Assembly: GCF_028010285.1 (NCBI RefSeq)
Contig: NZ_CP116304.1
Coordinates: 5,410,501-5,474,500, forward strand
Direction: 5' to 3'
DNA: 64,000 bases
Source of the DNA: Pseudomonas sp. Q1-7
Lineage (GTDB): Bacteria; Pseudomonadota; Gammaproteobacteria; Pseudomonadales; Pseudomonadaceae
Under the pieces are notes generated by a model, which was not told where the DNA came from, did no database searches, and saw only the letters and a list, made by a program, of their open reading frames with translations. Below, piece after piece: positions 49,786-59,530 of this stretch. Made by a program: the position numbers and the translations under genes. Each line of letters opens with the position of its first letter. Within the stretch, counting starts at the first letter, position 1.

Positions 49786-50841
49786 TCATGCGCCCTTCGA
49801 CGCCACACGTTCAGCAATCAGATTGAGCACGGCCGCCATCGCGTCCGGCGTCAGTACCTGGCGAGCCGCCTGCAGGCCGATGGCGGCCTGCGGCATCGAG
49901 TCGATCATGGCGCTGGCCGGCTCCTGTACCAGCGTCAGGGCACCGCCGCGATGCAGCTCGGCCAGCCCCTGGGCACCATCGCGTCCCATTCCGGACAGCT
50001 GGATGCCGATGGCCCGCCTGCCGAACTGGCGGGCCACGGAGCGGAACATGAAGTTGGCCGACGGCCGCACCAGTTCCTCCGGCGGTCCACCGTCGAGGGC
50101 CACCCGGAGGTCGCTGGCGACGCCCAGATGATGGCCGTCCGGCGCGAGATAGAGCTGCCCCGGGGCCAGTACCTGGCCGTCCTCGGCGATCAGCACCGGC
50201 AAGTGTGTGAGGGTTTCCAGCCACTGGCGGAAACTCGGCAGGAAACCGGCCGCGATGTGCTGAACCAGCACCAGCGGCCAGGGCTGCGGCGGCTGCAGCC
50301 GCTCCAGCAGGCTCTTGAGCGCCGCCGGGCCACCTGCCGAAGCGGCGATGGCGACGATCTTCGGCGACAGTTGCGCGGTATGCGCCACCAGCTGCGAGAT
50401 GGTCTGCTGCCTGGGCCCTTCGCCGCTGCCTTTGCGCGGGCGCCGCACGATTTTCACCTGGGCCATGCTGCGCAGGGTCCGCAGGACTTCAGCCACGCGT
50501 TCGTCGAAATCCGCCGCATCGGGGCCGGACGGTTTCTCCAGCACCGCCAGGGCTCCGGCCTCCAGGGCACGCATGGCGGTGGCCGCCGCATAGGCGTTGG
50601 CGCTGGCGGTCAGCACCACCACCGGAAGCGGATAGCGTTCGAGGATGCGCTCGGTGGTTTCGTAGCCGTCCATGCCGGGCATGTGCACATCCATGGTGAC
50701 GATATCGGGCGTGAACCCCAGCAACACCTTCAACGCATCATCCCCGGAGCCGGCCTCCCGCACCAGATAGCCCTCCCCCTCGAACACCGCGCGCAGCAGC
50801 ATGCGTGCCACCACCGAGTCGTCGACTATCAGTACACGCAT
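49786..50841 (-). CDS. Chemotaxis-type methylesterase CheB (WspF-like)
   Basis: 351 residues. The receiver has Asp51 (TPDIVTMDVHMPGMDG). After a linker the CheB_methylest domain has the catalytic triad Ser168 (AIAASAGGPAALK), His195 (LVQHIAAGF) and Asp288 (SGMGRDGAQG). It removes receptor methyl groups when phosphorylated, resetting the pathway. In wsp systems loss of this protein locks signalling on. It follows cheA by 46 bp and overlaps or nearly abuts the GGDEF-EAL gene. Confidence 0.94.
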   Translation of the reverse strand: MRVLIVDDSVVARMLLRAVFEGEGYLVREAGSGDDALKVLLGFTPDIVTMDVHMPGMDGYETTERILERYPLPVVVLTASANAYAAATAMRALEAGALAVLEKPSGPDAADFDERVAEVLRTLRSMAQVKIVRRPRKGSGEGPRQQTISQLVAHTAQLSPKIVAIAASAGGPAALKSLLERLQPPQPWPLVLVQHIAAGFLPSFRQWLETLTHLPVLIAEDGQVLAPGQLYLAPDGHHLGVASDLRVALDGGPPEELVRPSANFMFRSVARQFGRRAIGIQLSGMGRDGAQGLAELHRGGALTLVQEPASAMIDSMPQAAIGLQAARQVLTPDAMAAVLNLIAERVASKGA

Positions 50842-50887
50842 AGCCCCACCTCACTCTTTGCACCGGCCCCCCAATGGACCGCGCACC

Positions 50888-53086
50888 TCAGATCAACCGG
50901 CGAATCGCGTCCAGCAGACTTTCCTGGTCGAATCCGCTCTTCACCAGATAGGCATTGGCTCCCGCCTCCAGCCCACGTGCACGGTCCTCGGCCGAGTGCA
51001 ACGCGGTCACCAGCACCACCGGCAGGCCGGCGAGCTCGCGGTCGGCGCGAATCCGGCTGGTCAACGTGAAGCCGTCCAGCCGTGGCATTTCCACGTCCGA
51101 CACCAGCAGGTCGAACTGGCCCTGCTTCAAGGCATTCCAGGCCTCCAGGCCGTCGTTGGCAGTGGCGACCTGGTAGCCGGCGCCCTCGAGGATGGCCTTG
51201 AGCAGCCCCCGCGAGGTGAAGGAGTCCTCAGCGATCAGCAGGCGCTGCACGGCCACGCTGGTACGGGCCCGCTCCTGCTGGCTGAAGCTCGAATCACGGG
51301 TTTCCAGCGCACTGCGGTAGAGGTCGGCGGGATGCAGGATGGGCACCAGTTGGCCGTCACCCAGCACCGTGGCGCCGAGCAGGTTGCGCACCCGCACCAG
51401 TTGCTGGCCGAGGCCCTTGACGATGATTTCCTGGTCCCCCAGCAGCTCCTCCACCAGCAGCACGAAGCGCTCGCCGCGAACCTTGAGCAACAGCAAGGTC
51501 AGGATGTCCCCGCTCTGCGCCACCGCTCCCAGGCCGAGCACTTCGGCCAGGGTCCAGAGCGGCATGACTTCGTCGTCGACCGTGACCGAAGGGCGGTTCT
51601 CCAGGTTCTTCATGGCACTCGACGGCAGGCGCAGGCAGCGCTCGACCGCCAGCGCCGGAACGGCGAACACCCGTTCCGCGTCGCGCACGATCACCGCGCG
51701 GAATGTCGACAGGCTGAGCGGCAGATGCAGGTGGAAACAGGCGCCCTTGCCGGCACGGGACTCCAGTTCGATGCGCCCGCCGAGCCGCTCCACCGTTTCC
51801 TGCACGATGGCCATGCCCAGGCCGCGCCCGGACAGGTCGGTGATGAGGGTGCTGGTGGAAAGACCAGAGGCAAAGATCAGCTTGCAGGCCTCCGCGTCCG
51901 ACAGCCCCTCGGCCTCCTCCCGGCCAAGCAGGCCACTGGATACCGCCCTGGCCTTCAGGCGGTCGAGGTCGAGCCCGCCGCCGTCGTCGCTCACCCGCAG
52001 CTCGAAGCGGTCCGCCGACTCCTGCAGCAGTTCCACCTGCAGGCGGCCAACCGGGTCCTTGCCCACGCGATTGCGCAGGTCCGGTGCTTCCACCCCATGG
52101 TCGATGGCATTGCGCAGCAGGTGGGTCAGCACCGTACGCAACTCGTCGAGGATGCGTTTGTCGATCTGCAGGCTTTCACCGCGGACCTCGAACGCGACAC
52201 GCTTGCCGGCCTGGCTGGCGAGGTCCTGGACCATCGCCGGCATCCCTTCCATCAGGCTCACGCCGGACAGCAGCAGCACCCGCTGCATTTCGTCGTTGAG
52301 GCTATCCGACAACTGCGCCAGCCCCTGCGCCAGGTGGTTGCCGGCCTTGGCCAGGCGCACCGCGCCGAAGTGCAGGCGGTCCAACTGCGCCAGGCTCCAA
52401 TCCAGATAGTCGAGGACGCCCCTGAGTGCCTCCTCGGTGCCCGGCGGCAGGTGTTCGAGCCGTTCGCGCAACTGCTTGAGCACACCACTGGTGAGCAGGC
52501 GCTTGGCACGCTGCGGGTCGAAGGCGGCCATGTGGGCCTGCAGGCTGCGTGCATGGGCCTGGGCCTCCAGCTTGTACTGCAGCAGGGCTTCCCCCTGGAA
52601 CAGCAACGCGTCCAGGCGCTGCGCCGAAACCCGCACAGTCGCCGGGTCATGGGGCCCCTGCGGCACCTCGACCTGCTCCTGCGGCAACTCGATCGCTTCG
52701 CCCTGGGCGGCCGCTTCCAGGTTGTCCACCAGATGCCGCCGTTCCGACTCGTCCAGCACCTGGCCGTCATGCAGTTTCTGCACCGCCTTGAGGGCACGCC
52801 GGCACAGCTCGACCCGCTCCGGGCTGAGGTTCAGCCGGCCCTGGCGCACGGCCGCCAGCAGGCTCTCCCAGACATGGCAGAGTTGTTCGATGGCCGTAAC
52901 CCCGGCCGCCCGCGCCGCACCCTTGAGGCTGTGCACCTCGCGGAAAAGCGACTCGACGGAGTCCGCCGTGGCAGTGGCTTCGCGCCAGTTGGCCAGACCA
53001 TCGGCGAGCACCGCCAGGCGTTCTTCCGCTTCGCCACGGAAGCTGGCCAGCAGGCGCTGTTTGAGGACTTCCCGATCCAGGCTCAC
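50888..53086 (-). CDS. Hybrid chemotaxis histidine kinase CheA with C-terminal receiver (WspE-like)
   Basis: 732 residues. An HPt domain with phospho-acceptor His52 (FREVHSLKGAARAAG) is followed by a dimerisation region and an HATPase with HLLRNAIDHGVEAP, SDDGGGLDLD and GRGLGMAIVQ. A CheW-like domain precedes a receiver with Asp664 (LLVSDVEMPRLDG). There is no P2 CheY-binding domain. The CheA-REC fusion is typical of alternative-function clusters such as Wsp and Chp. It should phosphorylate CheB and the receivers of the GGDEF-EAL protein. The MCP stop is 7 bp upstream. Confidence 0.95.
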   Translation of the reverse strand: MSLDREVLKQRLLASFRGEAEERLAVLADGLANWREATATADSVESLFREVHSLKGAARAAGVTAIEQLCHVWESLLAAVRQGRLNLSPERVELCRRALKAVQKLHDGQVLDESERRHLVDNLEAAAQGEAIELPQEQVEVPQGPHDPATVRVSAQRLDALLFQGEALLQYKLEAQAHARSLQAHMAAFDPQRAKRLLTSGVLKQLRERLEHLPPGTEEALRGVLDYLDWSLAQLDRLHFGAVRLAKAGNHLAQGLAQLSDSLNDEMQRVLLLSGVSLMEGMPAMVQDLASQAGKRVAFEVRGESLQIDKRILDELRTVLTHLLRNAIDHGVEAPDLRNRVGKDPVGRLQVELLQESADRFELRVSDDGGGLDLDRLKARAVSSGLLGREEAEGLSDAEACKLIFASGLSTSTLITDLSGRGLGMAIVQETVERLGGRIELESRAGKGACFHLHLPLSLSTFRAVIVRDAERVFAVPALAVERCLRLPSSAMKNLENRPSVTVDDEVMPLWTLAEVLGLGAVAQSGDILTLLLLKVRGERFVLLVEELLGDQEIIVKGLGQQLVRVRNLLGATVLGDGQLVPILHPADLYRSALETRDSSFSQQERARTSVAVQRLLIAEDSFTSRGLLKAILEGAGYQVATANDGLEAWNALKQGQFDLLVSDVEMPRLDGFTLTSRIRADRELAGLPVVLVTALHSAEDRARGLEAGANAYLVKSGFDQESLLDAIRRLI

Positions 53087-53093
53087 GGCAGCC

Positions 53094-54725
53094 TCACAGC
53101 TTGAACTGACCGGCCAGGCCCTTGAGCCGCTGGCCCAGCTGGTGCAGGTTGCGCGCCGCCTGGTCGACCTGGCGGGTGCCGCCGACGTTGTCCTGGCTAG
53201 CCTGGCGGATATTCACCATGGCACTGCCGATCTGGTCCATGCCGATCATCTGCTGCTGACTAGTCACCGCGATCTGCAGGGCCATTTCGCTGGATTCCTC
53301 GATGCTGTCGCTCAGGGTGCGGATCGCCTCGCCACTGGCCTGCGCCCGCTCGTAGCCGACTTCCACCGACTTGCTGCCCTCCTCCGCCTGCAGCACCGCC
53401 TTGGTCATGGCCTTCTGGATATCGCTGAGGATGCTGCGCACCTGTGCGGTGGCCTGCTTGGACTGCTCGGCCAGGGTCTTCACCTCCTGCGCCACCACCG
53501 AGAAACCCTTGCCCGCCTCGCCAGCCTTCACCGCCTCGATCGAGGCGTTCACCCCCAGCAGGTTGGATTGCTCGGCCAGGTCGTTGACCGAGGCGACGAT
53601 CTCGCCAATGGTCTGACTCTGCTCGCCCAGGCGCATCACGCTCTCCGCCACCGCCTGCATCTGCATGCGGATCTGCCCCATGCCCTTCAGGGCTTCCTCC
53701 ACCGCCTGGCGACCGGCCTGCGCCACCTGGCGGGTGCGCTCGGCACTGTCGGTCACCGCCTGGGACTTGCCGCCGGAAAGGACTGCCGTCTGCTTGACCT
53801 CCTCCACCGTGGTGGCGATCTCGCTGATCGCCGTGGCGGTTTCCTGGGTGCCCGAGGCCACTTGCGTGGTCACCGCGAGGATTTCCTCACTGGCGGTGGC
53901 CAGCACCGATATGCCTTCGTTCAGTTCCTGCACCAATTCGCGCAGGTAACGACTCATGCTGACGAAGGCCACGGACAGGCGGCCTACCTCATCCTGGCGA
54001 TCACTGTTGGAGATTTCCCTGGGTATCTCGCCCCGGCCAATCTGCTCGGCCCAGCCGGTAAGGCGCGCCAGCGGCTGGGCGATATGCCGGCTGAGCAGCC
54101 AGGCGAGCAAGCCGGTCACCAGCACCAGGCCCAGGGCCATCAGGAAAATCCGCTCGCGCATGGCCTCCAGGGTCTGGCTCGACTGTTCGATGCCGGCATG
54201 GATGCGCTCGTCGGTCTTCTCCACCAGCTGTTGTCCCAGCGCGTAGATCTTCTCCAGCCGCTGCTTCTGCGGACCTTCGATCAGATTGCGCGCCTCTTCG
54301 ACCCTGCCGCTGTCGATCAGCGGCAGCACCTCGTCGTCGCGCACGCGCCGGTAGTCGGCACGCAATACCTTCACCTGGTCGAGCAGATCGACGGTCGTCT
54401 GGTCGTCGACCACAGCCTCTCGCAGGCGCTCCAGTACCTTGTCGTTGTTCGCGGCGTTGTCGCGCAGGTTGTCTTCCTGGCCTCTTGTCGAGCCGTCCTG
54501 CAGCGACTGCAGCACCGCGATGCGCTGCAGGGTGAGGGTGAGCATCAGCTCCTTCACGTCGGAGATCCGCGCATAACGGCGCTTGAACTGCTGCTCTTCC
54601 AGTGTCTGCAGGTCGGAGAAGCTCTCCAGGGTGACGAACAGCAGCGAACCGAAACCCAGGATCAATACGCCGAAGGCCAGCATCAGCTTGTTACCGATCC
54701 GCAGGTTCATGACATTGCCCAGCAT
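53094..54725 (-). CDS. Methyl-accepting chemotaxis protein (WspA-like)
   Basis: 543 residues, with GGAGGAACGACC before the ATG. Topology: short cytoplasmic start, TM1 (about 13-32), periplasmic helical domain of about 160 residues (33-192, four-helix bundle type), TM2 (193-211), HAMP (212-265) and a signalling domain with the hairpin tip [24 protein letters not shown] close to the usual E-(A/S)-x-N-x-A-I-E-A form. No C-terminal CheR-docking pentapeptide is seen, which fits a TPR-containing CheR. Stimulus unknown; the WspA parallel suggests surface contact or envelope stress. Confidence 0.93.
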   Translation of the reverse strand: MLGNVMNLRIGNKLMLAFGVLILGFGSLLFVTLESFSDLQTLEEQQFKRRYARISDVKELMLTLTLQRIAVLQSLQDGSTRGQEDNLRDNAANNDKVLERLREAVVDDQTTVDLLDQVKVLRADYRRVRDDEVLPLIDSGRVEEARNLIEGPQKQRLEKIYALGQQLVEKTDERIHAGIEQSSQTLEAMRERIFLMALGLVLVTGLLAWLLSRHIAQPLARLTGWAEQIGRGEIPREISNSDRQDEVGRLSVAFVSMSRYLRELVQELNEGISVLATASEEILAVTTQVASGTQETATAISEIATTVEEVKQTAVLSGGKSQAVTDSAERTRQVAQAGRQAVEEALKGMGQIRMQMQAVAESVMRLGEQSQTIGEIVASVNDLAEQSNLLGVNASIEAVKAGEAGKGFSVVAQEVKTLAEQSKQATAQVRSILSDIQKAMTKAVLQAEEGSKSVEVGYERAQASGEAIRTLSDSIEESSEMALQIAVTSQQQMIGMDQIGSAMVNIRQASQDNVGGTRQVDQAARNLHQLGQRLKGLAGQFKL

Positions 54726-54743
54726 GGTCGTTCCTCCTTGTAC

Positions 54744-55331
54744 CTACTCGTCGGCAGTAATGCGAAGGCTGGGGTCGCCCAGCAGCCGTGCGCCATCCAA
54801 CACCGTCCACTGATCGGGGGTGACCCCCAACAGATAACTCGCGCGTACTCCGGTCAGATTCGCCAGCCCGGCCTGCAGGCTTGCGCGCGGTATACGCACA
54901 ATGCCCCGCACGCGGTCGATCAGCAGGCCGAACTCCATCTCCGGCCCCCGCAACACTGCCAGGAAGTTCTTGTCGGAAAGCCCCTCAATGGGCAACTCGA
55001 AGAACACCCGCAGGTCCAGTACCGAGACGATGTGCCCGCGTACGTTGACGATGCCCAGCACGAACGGTGGCGTGCCCGGCAGCGCAGTGAACTGCGGCAA
55101 CGGCAGCACTGCCGACACATGGCAGGCCTCCACCGCATAGATTTCCGAGCTGAGGTTGAAGCTCAGCACTTCCAGCCAGGCGTCGTCCGCGTCCTGCGGA
55201 CTGGTCCGCGCCCACTCGCGGCTGCGTGTCTCCAGACGAGCCTGGCGCTCCTCGGCGCTGACGGCAAAGCCGTCCTCGATCCGCCGCTCGAAATCCGCCA
55301 GGCGCTGATGGATCTCAGCCCAGTTGCCCAT
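54744..55331 (-). CDS. CheW-like adaptor protein with N-terminal extension
   Basis: 195 residues from the ATG at 55331, which has GGAGGGAGC directly upstream; an ATG at 55346 overlapping the cheR stop is the alternative. A helical, charged N-terminal extension (about 1-55, WAEIHQRLADFERRIEDGF) precedes a CheW domain with VLSFNLSSEIYAVEA, LPGTPPFVLGIVNVRGHIVSVLDLR and GLLIDRVRGIVRIP. It couples the MCP to CheA. WspD also has an extended N terminus, though I do not see specific similarity. Confidence 0.92.
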   Translation of the reverse strand: MGNWAEIHQRLADFERRIEDGFAVSAEERQARLETRSREWARTSPQDADDAWLEVLSFNLSSEIYAVEACHVSAVLPLPQFTALPGTPPFVLGIVNVRGHIVSVLDLRVFFELPIEGLSDKNFLAVLRGPEMEFGLLIDRVRGIVRIPRASLQAGLANLTGVRASYLLGVTPDQWTVLDGARLLGDPSLRITADE

Positions 55332-55345
55332 GCTCCCTCCGGCCA

Positions 55346-56872
55346 TCAGTGTCGTGCCTCCTTCAGTTGCTCGCACAGGCGCAGGAGCTGCGCGCAACTC
55401 AGGCCATCGCCTTCGCTCACCAGGTCATCCGGCGCCCGCCGGCCGAGCAGTTGCATGCAATTGCGCAGGGCCTTGTCACTGGCCGCCAGTTGGCCGCGCA
55501 GGCGCAGCAACCGGGCCTGGTAAAAGTGCGCCAGGATGAAGTCCGGCTCCAGGTAGAGCGCCTTCTGCAGCGCCGTCAGCGCCGCCTGTTCCGCGCCAAC
55601 TTGCTGCGCCAGCATTGCAGTCAGCCAGTAGGCCACCGCCGATGTCGGATCCAGCGCCAGGGCACGCTGCAGCCAGGTTTCCGCATCGTCCGCGCGCTGC
55701 TGGTTCGCCCAGCTACGTGCCATCAGCAGGCAAGCATCGCGTTTCTGAGCCTGGCCAAGGCCGGGGCAGGCGAGGTAGTCCAGCAGTGCCTGCTGGGCCT
55801 GCGGGTGATGCCCGTGGGACAGTGCCTCCCTGGCCTGCTGCCAATGCCGGTCGCAGTTGCTGGCCAAAGGCGGTGGTGAGAGGGGAGCAGGCGCCGCCAC
55901 GTTCTGCTCGATTGGCCGTGGCGCGGGTGGAGGCGGTTTCGGCGTCCGGCGCGGGGCCGGTTCCACACGCGCCACTGGCGGCGGTGCCACGGCCGTCCGA
56001 AGTGCCGGGCGCCGGCTGCCGGGTACCAGTGCGTAATTGCTGCCGGCCCAGAAACCATTGAGCCCCGCCTGGGTGGCGATGCCGGCCTCCACTGCGCTGA
56101 GCAACAGGAGCCCGTCCGCCGCCAGGCTCGCAAGCAGGCGGCGCAGGGCACCGGCTGCCTGCTCTGGCGAGAAGTACATCAGCACATTGCGGCAGAGGAT
56201 CAGGTCGACCTCCGCGAGTCCCTGGGTGGCGTTGGGCAGTTCCCCTTGCACCAGATTGTGCTGGAAGAAACGGATCCGCCCCCGCCACGGCGGCCGCACT
56301 CGCCACCGTCGGCCGTCCGCCTCGAAATAGTGGCGGCGGAAGTCGTGTTCGTTGCGACGAAAGGCGTTCTGTCCATAACTGCCGAGCTCGGCACGCTGCA
56401 GGAAACTGGCATTGAGGTCGCTGGCCAGCAACTCGACCGTCCAACTGGCGCGCTCGCCGCCCAGCAAGTCATCAAGGAGGAACAGTACGCTGTAGGCCTC
56501 TTCGCCGGTGCAGCAGGCGGCGCTCCAGATACGCAAACGCCGCCGCCCTTCCTGCCGGCGACGCGCGATCAACGGCGCCAGGTGCTGGCGGGCCACCCAG
56601 TCGAGGGCCTCGGAATCACGGCGAAAATAGGTTTCGCCAACGGAGAACACCGGCGTCAGCGCCTGGATCAGGGGGTCGTCCCACTCGGCAAAGGCGAGCG
56701 TCTCCAACCAGAGCTGCAGGTCGCCTTCGTCCCGTTCCAGCGCCAGCAGCTTCAGGCGGCGAATCAGTTCGCTGGCTCGCGCCCCGGAGAAATCCTGCCC
56801 GAAGTGCTGATGGGCCTTGTTGAGGAGCACCCCCAGTACGCGCGCCGAGCAGAGGCTCTCAATCGTTTCCAT
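55346..56872 (-). CDS. CheR methyltransferase with TPR repeats (WspC-like)
   Basis: 508 residues from the ATG at 56872. CheR N-terminal helices precede a SAM-binding domain with RIWSAACCTGEEAYSVLFLL, ELLASDLNASFL, VDLILCRNVLMYFSPEQ and LLLLSAVEAG. A Pro-rich linker (about 310-350) is followed by three or so TPR-like repeats (WLQRALALDPTSAVAYWLTA, ALQKALYLEPDFILAHFYQA). It methylates receptor glutamates. The TPR form usually binds partners by protein-protein contact rather than a receptor pentapeptide. It overlaps the first cheW by 14 bp. Confidence 0.94.
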   Translation of the reverse strand: METIESLCSARVLGVLLNKAHQHFGQDFSGARASELIRRLKLLALERDEGDLQLWLETLAFAEWDDPLIQALTPVFSVGETYFRRDSEALDWVARQHLAPLIARRRQEGRRRLRIWSAACCTGEEAYSVLFLLDDLLGGERASWTVELLASDLNASFLQRAELGSYGQNAFRRNEHDFRRHYFEADGRRWRVRPPWRGRIRFFQHNLVQGELPNATQGLAEVDLILCRNVLMYFSPEQAAGALRRLLASLAADGLLLLSAVEAGIATQAGLNGFWAGSNYALVPGSRRPALRTAVAPPPVARVEPAPRRTPKPPPPAPRPIEQNVAAPAPLSPPPLASNCDRHWQQAREALSHGHHPQAQQALLDYLACPGLGQAQKRDACLLMARSWANQQRADDAETWLQRALALDPTSAVAYWLTAMLAQQVGAEQAALTALQKALYLEPDFILAHFYQARLLRLRGQLAASDKALRNCMQLLGRRAPDDLVSEGDGLSCAQLLRLCEQLKEARH

Positions 56873-57335
56873 CGTGGCTCCCTGCCTGCGCAAGGGCCAC
56901 TGCCAGGCACTCCTCATCGGCATCGGACAAGACCTGCTCGACATCCTGGATCAACAGCAGCCCTTCGGCCGTGCGAACCACGCCCTTGAGGATGGTCGAC
57001 GGTACTTGCGGATGGGGCGCGGGAGAGAAGTCCTCGGCGGCGCAAGCGGTGGCTGCCTCCACGGCTTCCACGGGCACCACCAGTTCACGCTGCCGGGTTT
57101 TCAGCCAGAGGTAGGGTTGCCACAGGGCGGGAGCGGCCGAAGGCCAGGCAAAACGTCGTGCAAGGTCCACCACGGGCAACACCTGCCCACGCACGTTGAC
57201 CAGCCCGGATACCGTATCAGGCGCACCGGGGAGCGGCGTCCACGCCAAAGCCGGGAGCACACGGACGACACTGTCCAGGCTCACCGCCAAGTGCTGCCCC
57301 GCCAGCCAGAACGGCAGCACGAAATATCTATCCAT
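56859..57335 (-). CDS. CheW-like adaptor protein, first gene of the cluster
   Basis: 158 residues, a short single-domain CheW: VLPFWLAGQHLAVSLDSVVRVLPALAWTPLPGAPDTVSGLVNVRGQVLPVVDLARRF near the N terminus and a second beta barrel with LWLKTRQRELVVPVEAVEAATAC. Two CheW proteins in one cluster is a Wsp-like trait. It overlaps cheR by 14 bp, so translation is coupled. No clear promoter could be identified upstream. Confidence 0.92.
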   Translation of the reverse strand: MDRYFVLPFWLAGQHLAVSLDSVVRVLPALAWTPLPGAPDTVSGLVNVRGQVLPVVDLARRFAWPSAAPALWQPYLWLKTRQRELVVPVEAVEAATACAAEDFSPAPHPQVPSTILKGVVRTAEGLLLIQDVEQVLSDADEECLAVALAQAGSHDGND

Positions 57336-57888
57336 AGAGGCATCCTGCTGCCGCTAGCTCTGCCATAAAGCTAGCTCAGGGCCAGCATGCGTCCAGTGAC
57401 AACCGACAACCCTCTCGGTGCGCCTGCACCAGCGGCAGCAGGCAGCACTGAACCAGATGCAAAGCCAGGGGCGGGAAGCCGGCGTTCACTGCGATCGCAT
57501 TGGATCGCTAATGCTGTACATCCAGACGCCCCTCCCGCCGGACCGCTTTCCCTGACCGTCTTGGGGCCTTCCACTCCAACACAACAAGGATAACGGTCAC
57601 GGCTGGAGCACTTTCGAGCAATCAATCCCCCGAACAATGTTAATCGCCCGCGCTAGGTGCGGATGTTCTTCGTTGTGATGCTCGAAGGCGCTGGCCAAGA
57701 ATGCCCCGCAAATGGCGACGCTGGTTGCCCTGTCAACCCCGTGGATGGCGCGCCGGCATTTGCCGGCCAGCGCGGGAGCAGTGCGCCTGTAATGCGGGAA
57801 ATGGCCGAGGCGCGGTGCTCACGACGGTAAACAACTTGGGGAAAAGCGGGTGGTCTGGATACTTGAGAACGTTTGACCGCTTTCAAGA
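57336..57888. other. Intergenic region upstream of the chemosensory cluster
   Basis: About 550 bp with no supported gene. It should hold the promoter of the minus-strand cluster. Just upstream of the first cheW, GCTAGCTC occurs twice, 16 bp apart (57352 and 57368), a possible operator-like repeat. Small open frames here lack family features or codon regularity. Confidence 0.5.
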
Positions 57889-57952
57889 GATTCTGTTTAA
57901 AAAGTAGCTGCCACCCCGAGACGCCGGCAGAATTGCGCTGTCAGCGAGCGCG

Positions 57953-59069
57953 GTGGCGAACAGCATGATGGGACAGTTACCGGGAGGACAGCAGCGGCTG
58001 TTCTACTCGTTCAACTTGGAAGAGCATGTCCCGCCCCAACACCTCCTGCGCAGCATCGACCAGTGCCTGGATCTCAGTGACCTGGGCGCCCACCTGGCGG
58101 ATTTCTATAGTCCCATCGGGCGAGCCTCGATTGACCCGGAGTTGATGGTGCGCATGCTGATCGTCGGCTACTGCTATGGCATCCGCTCCGAACGACGGCT
58201 ATGCGAAGAAGTGCACCTCAACCTGGCCTACCGTTGGTTCTGCCGGTTGGGTCGGAGGATGAAGTCCCCAATCACTTGACCTTCTCGAAGAATCGCCACG
58301 GCCGCTTCCGTGACAGCGGCCTGTTCCGCTGGTTGTTCAATGAGGTGCTGCGACGCTGCATTGCGGCCGGCCGGGTCAAGGGCGAAGGCTTCGCCGTCGA
58401 CGCCAGCATCATCAAGGCGGATGCCAGCCGGCAACGTGGGGTGGCGGGAGATGAAGTCGATTGGAGTGATCCAAAGCTCAGCAGCCGCCCCGTACGCGAG
58501 TACCTCAAAGCCCTTGATGAAAAGGCTTTGGCTGAATTCACTCACCGATCCGCTGTCTCGTTGGACAGCAGCGCCAGGCGGCCCGGCTTACTTTGCCTAC
58601 TCCACCAACTACCTGATCGACACCGCGCACGGCGTGATCATGGATGTGGAAGCGACTCCGGCGCATCGTACCGCCGAGGTCGATTCGACCAGGACGATGG
58701 TTGAGCGTGTCGAAGCGCAGTTCGACCTCACACCGGAACGCCTCATCGGCAACACCGCCTATGGCACTGCGCCGATGCTGGCCTGGATGGTCGAAGAGAA
58801 GAACATCGAGCCGCATGTGCCGGTGTGGGACAAGACCGAACGCAAGGACGACAGCCTCTCCAGTAATGACTTCCACTGGAATCAGGAGGCCAATGAATAC
58901 CGCTGCCCAGCCGGTAAACCGCTGCGCAGTGCATGGCGCACCTTCACCCAGCAAAGATCGCGGGTGACCAAGGCCAACACCATCATCTACCGCTCCAGCC
59001 AAACCGTCTGCGCCAGCTGCCCGCTGAAAGCGAAGTGCTGCCCCAATACCGCATTCCGCAAGATCGCTC
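57953..59069 (+). pseudogene. IS1182-family transposase, frameshifted and truncated
   Basis: The N-terminal part (frame of 57953, GTG or the ATG at 57965) reads LFYSFNLEEHVPPQHLLRSID and ASIDPELMVRMLIVGYCYGIRSERRLCEEVHLNLAYRWFCRL. Near 58250 the frame shifts (DEVPNHLTFSKNRHGRFRDSG, GEGFAVDASIIKADAS). Near 58540 it shifts back (TDPLSRWTAAPGGPAYFAYSTNYLID). It ends abruptly after KAKCCPNTAFRKIAR, where the C-terminal catalytic segment should follow, at the IS66 left end. The second DDE position reads GNTAYG where GDxxYG is usual. It cannot encode an active enzyme. Confidence 0.88.
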
Positions 59070-59151
59070 GTATCCGCTCCATAAACCCCACCTGCCCATA
59101 GCCTGCTGATCATTGGATGCTAAGCTCCCGTTTTCACTGGAGCTCACCACC

Positions 59152-59511
59152 ATGATGCGTCCCGACGCCAAGGTGCAGAAGGTCTACCTCTACCCCAAGC
59201 CCGTCGACTTTCGCAAATCCATCAACGGCCTGGCCGCCCTGGTTGAACTGGACATCAAGGTGGAAGTGTTCAACCCGGTGCTGTTCGTGTTCCTCAATCG
59301 CACCCGTAGCCAGGTCAAGATCCTCTATTGGGAGCGCAATGGCTTCTTCCTGTGGCTCAAGTGCCTGGAAGCCGAGCGTTTCAAGACCAAGCCCGATGCT
59401 GGCGACGAGGCCATCGAACTGACTGTCGATGAGTTGAACTGGCTGCTCGACGGCATCGACCTGTGGCGTAACCGGCCGCACCAGGTACTGACGCCGCGCT
59501 TCGTGGCCTGA
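59152..59511 (+). CDS. tnpB: IS66 accessory protein TnpB
   Basis: 119 residues from the ATG at 59152. The family signature KVYLYPKPVDFRKSINGLAALVE and ILYWERNGFFLWLKCLEAERF are present. TnpB is required together with TnpC for transposition of most IS66 elements, but its molecular role is not known. It lies 19 bp upstream of tnpC. Confidence 0.95.
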   Translation: MMRPDAKVQKVYLYPKPVDFRKSINGLAALVELDIKVEVFNPVLFVFLNRTRSQVKILYWERNGFFLWLKCLEAERFKTKPDAGDEAIELTVDELNWLLDGIDLWRNRPHQVLTPRFVA

Positions 59512-59530
59512 GCCGGTATAATCCGGCGCC

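Noticed and set aside
46748..50131. A 1,127-codon plus-strand frame opposite the GGDEF-EAL gene
   Set aside because: The minus strand carries intact REC, GGDEF and EAL motifs; the plus frame has none.
52437..55523. A 1,028-codon plus-strand frame across the cheA-MCP-cheW region
   Set aside because: Antisense shadow of three recognised chemosensory genes.
57352..57375. Repeated GCTAGCTC upstream of the chemosensory cluster as a possible operator
   Set aside because: The repeat is short and self-palindromic, and no promoter elements could be placed around it, so it is mentioned only in the gap description.
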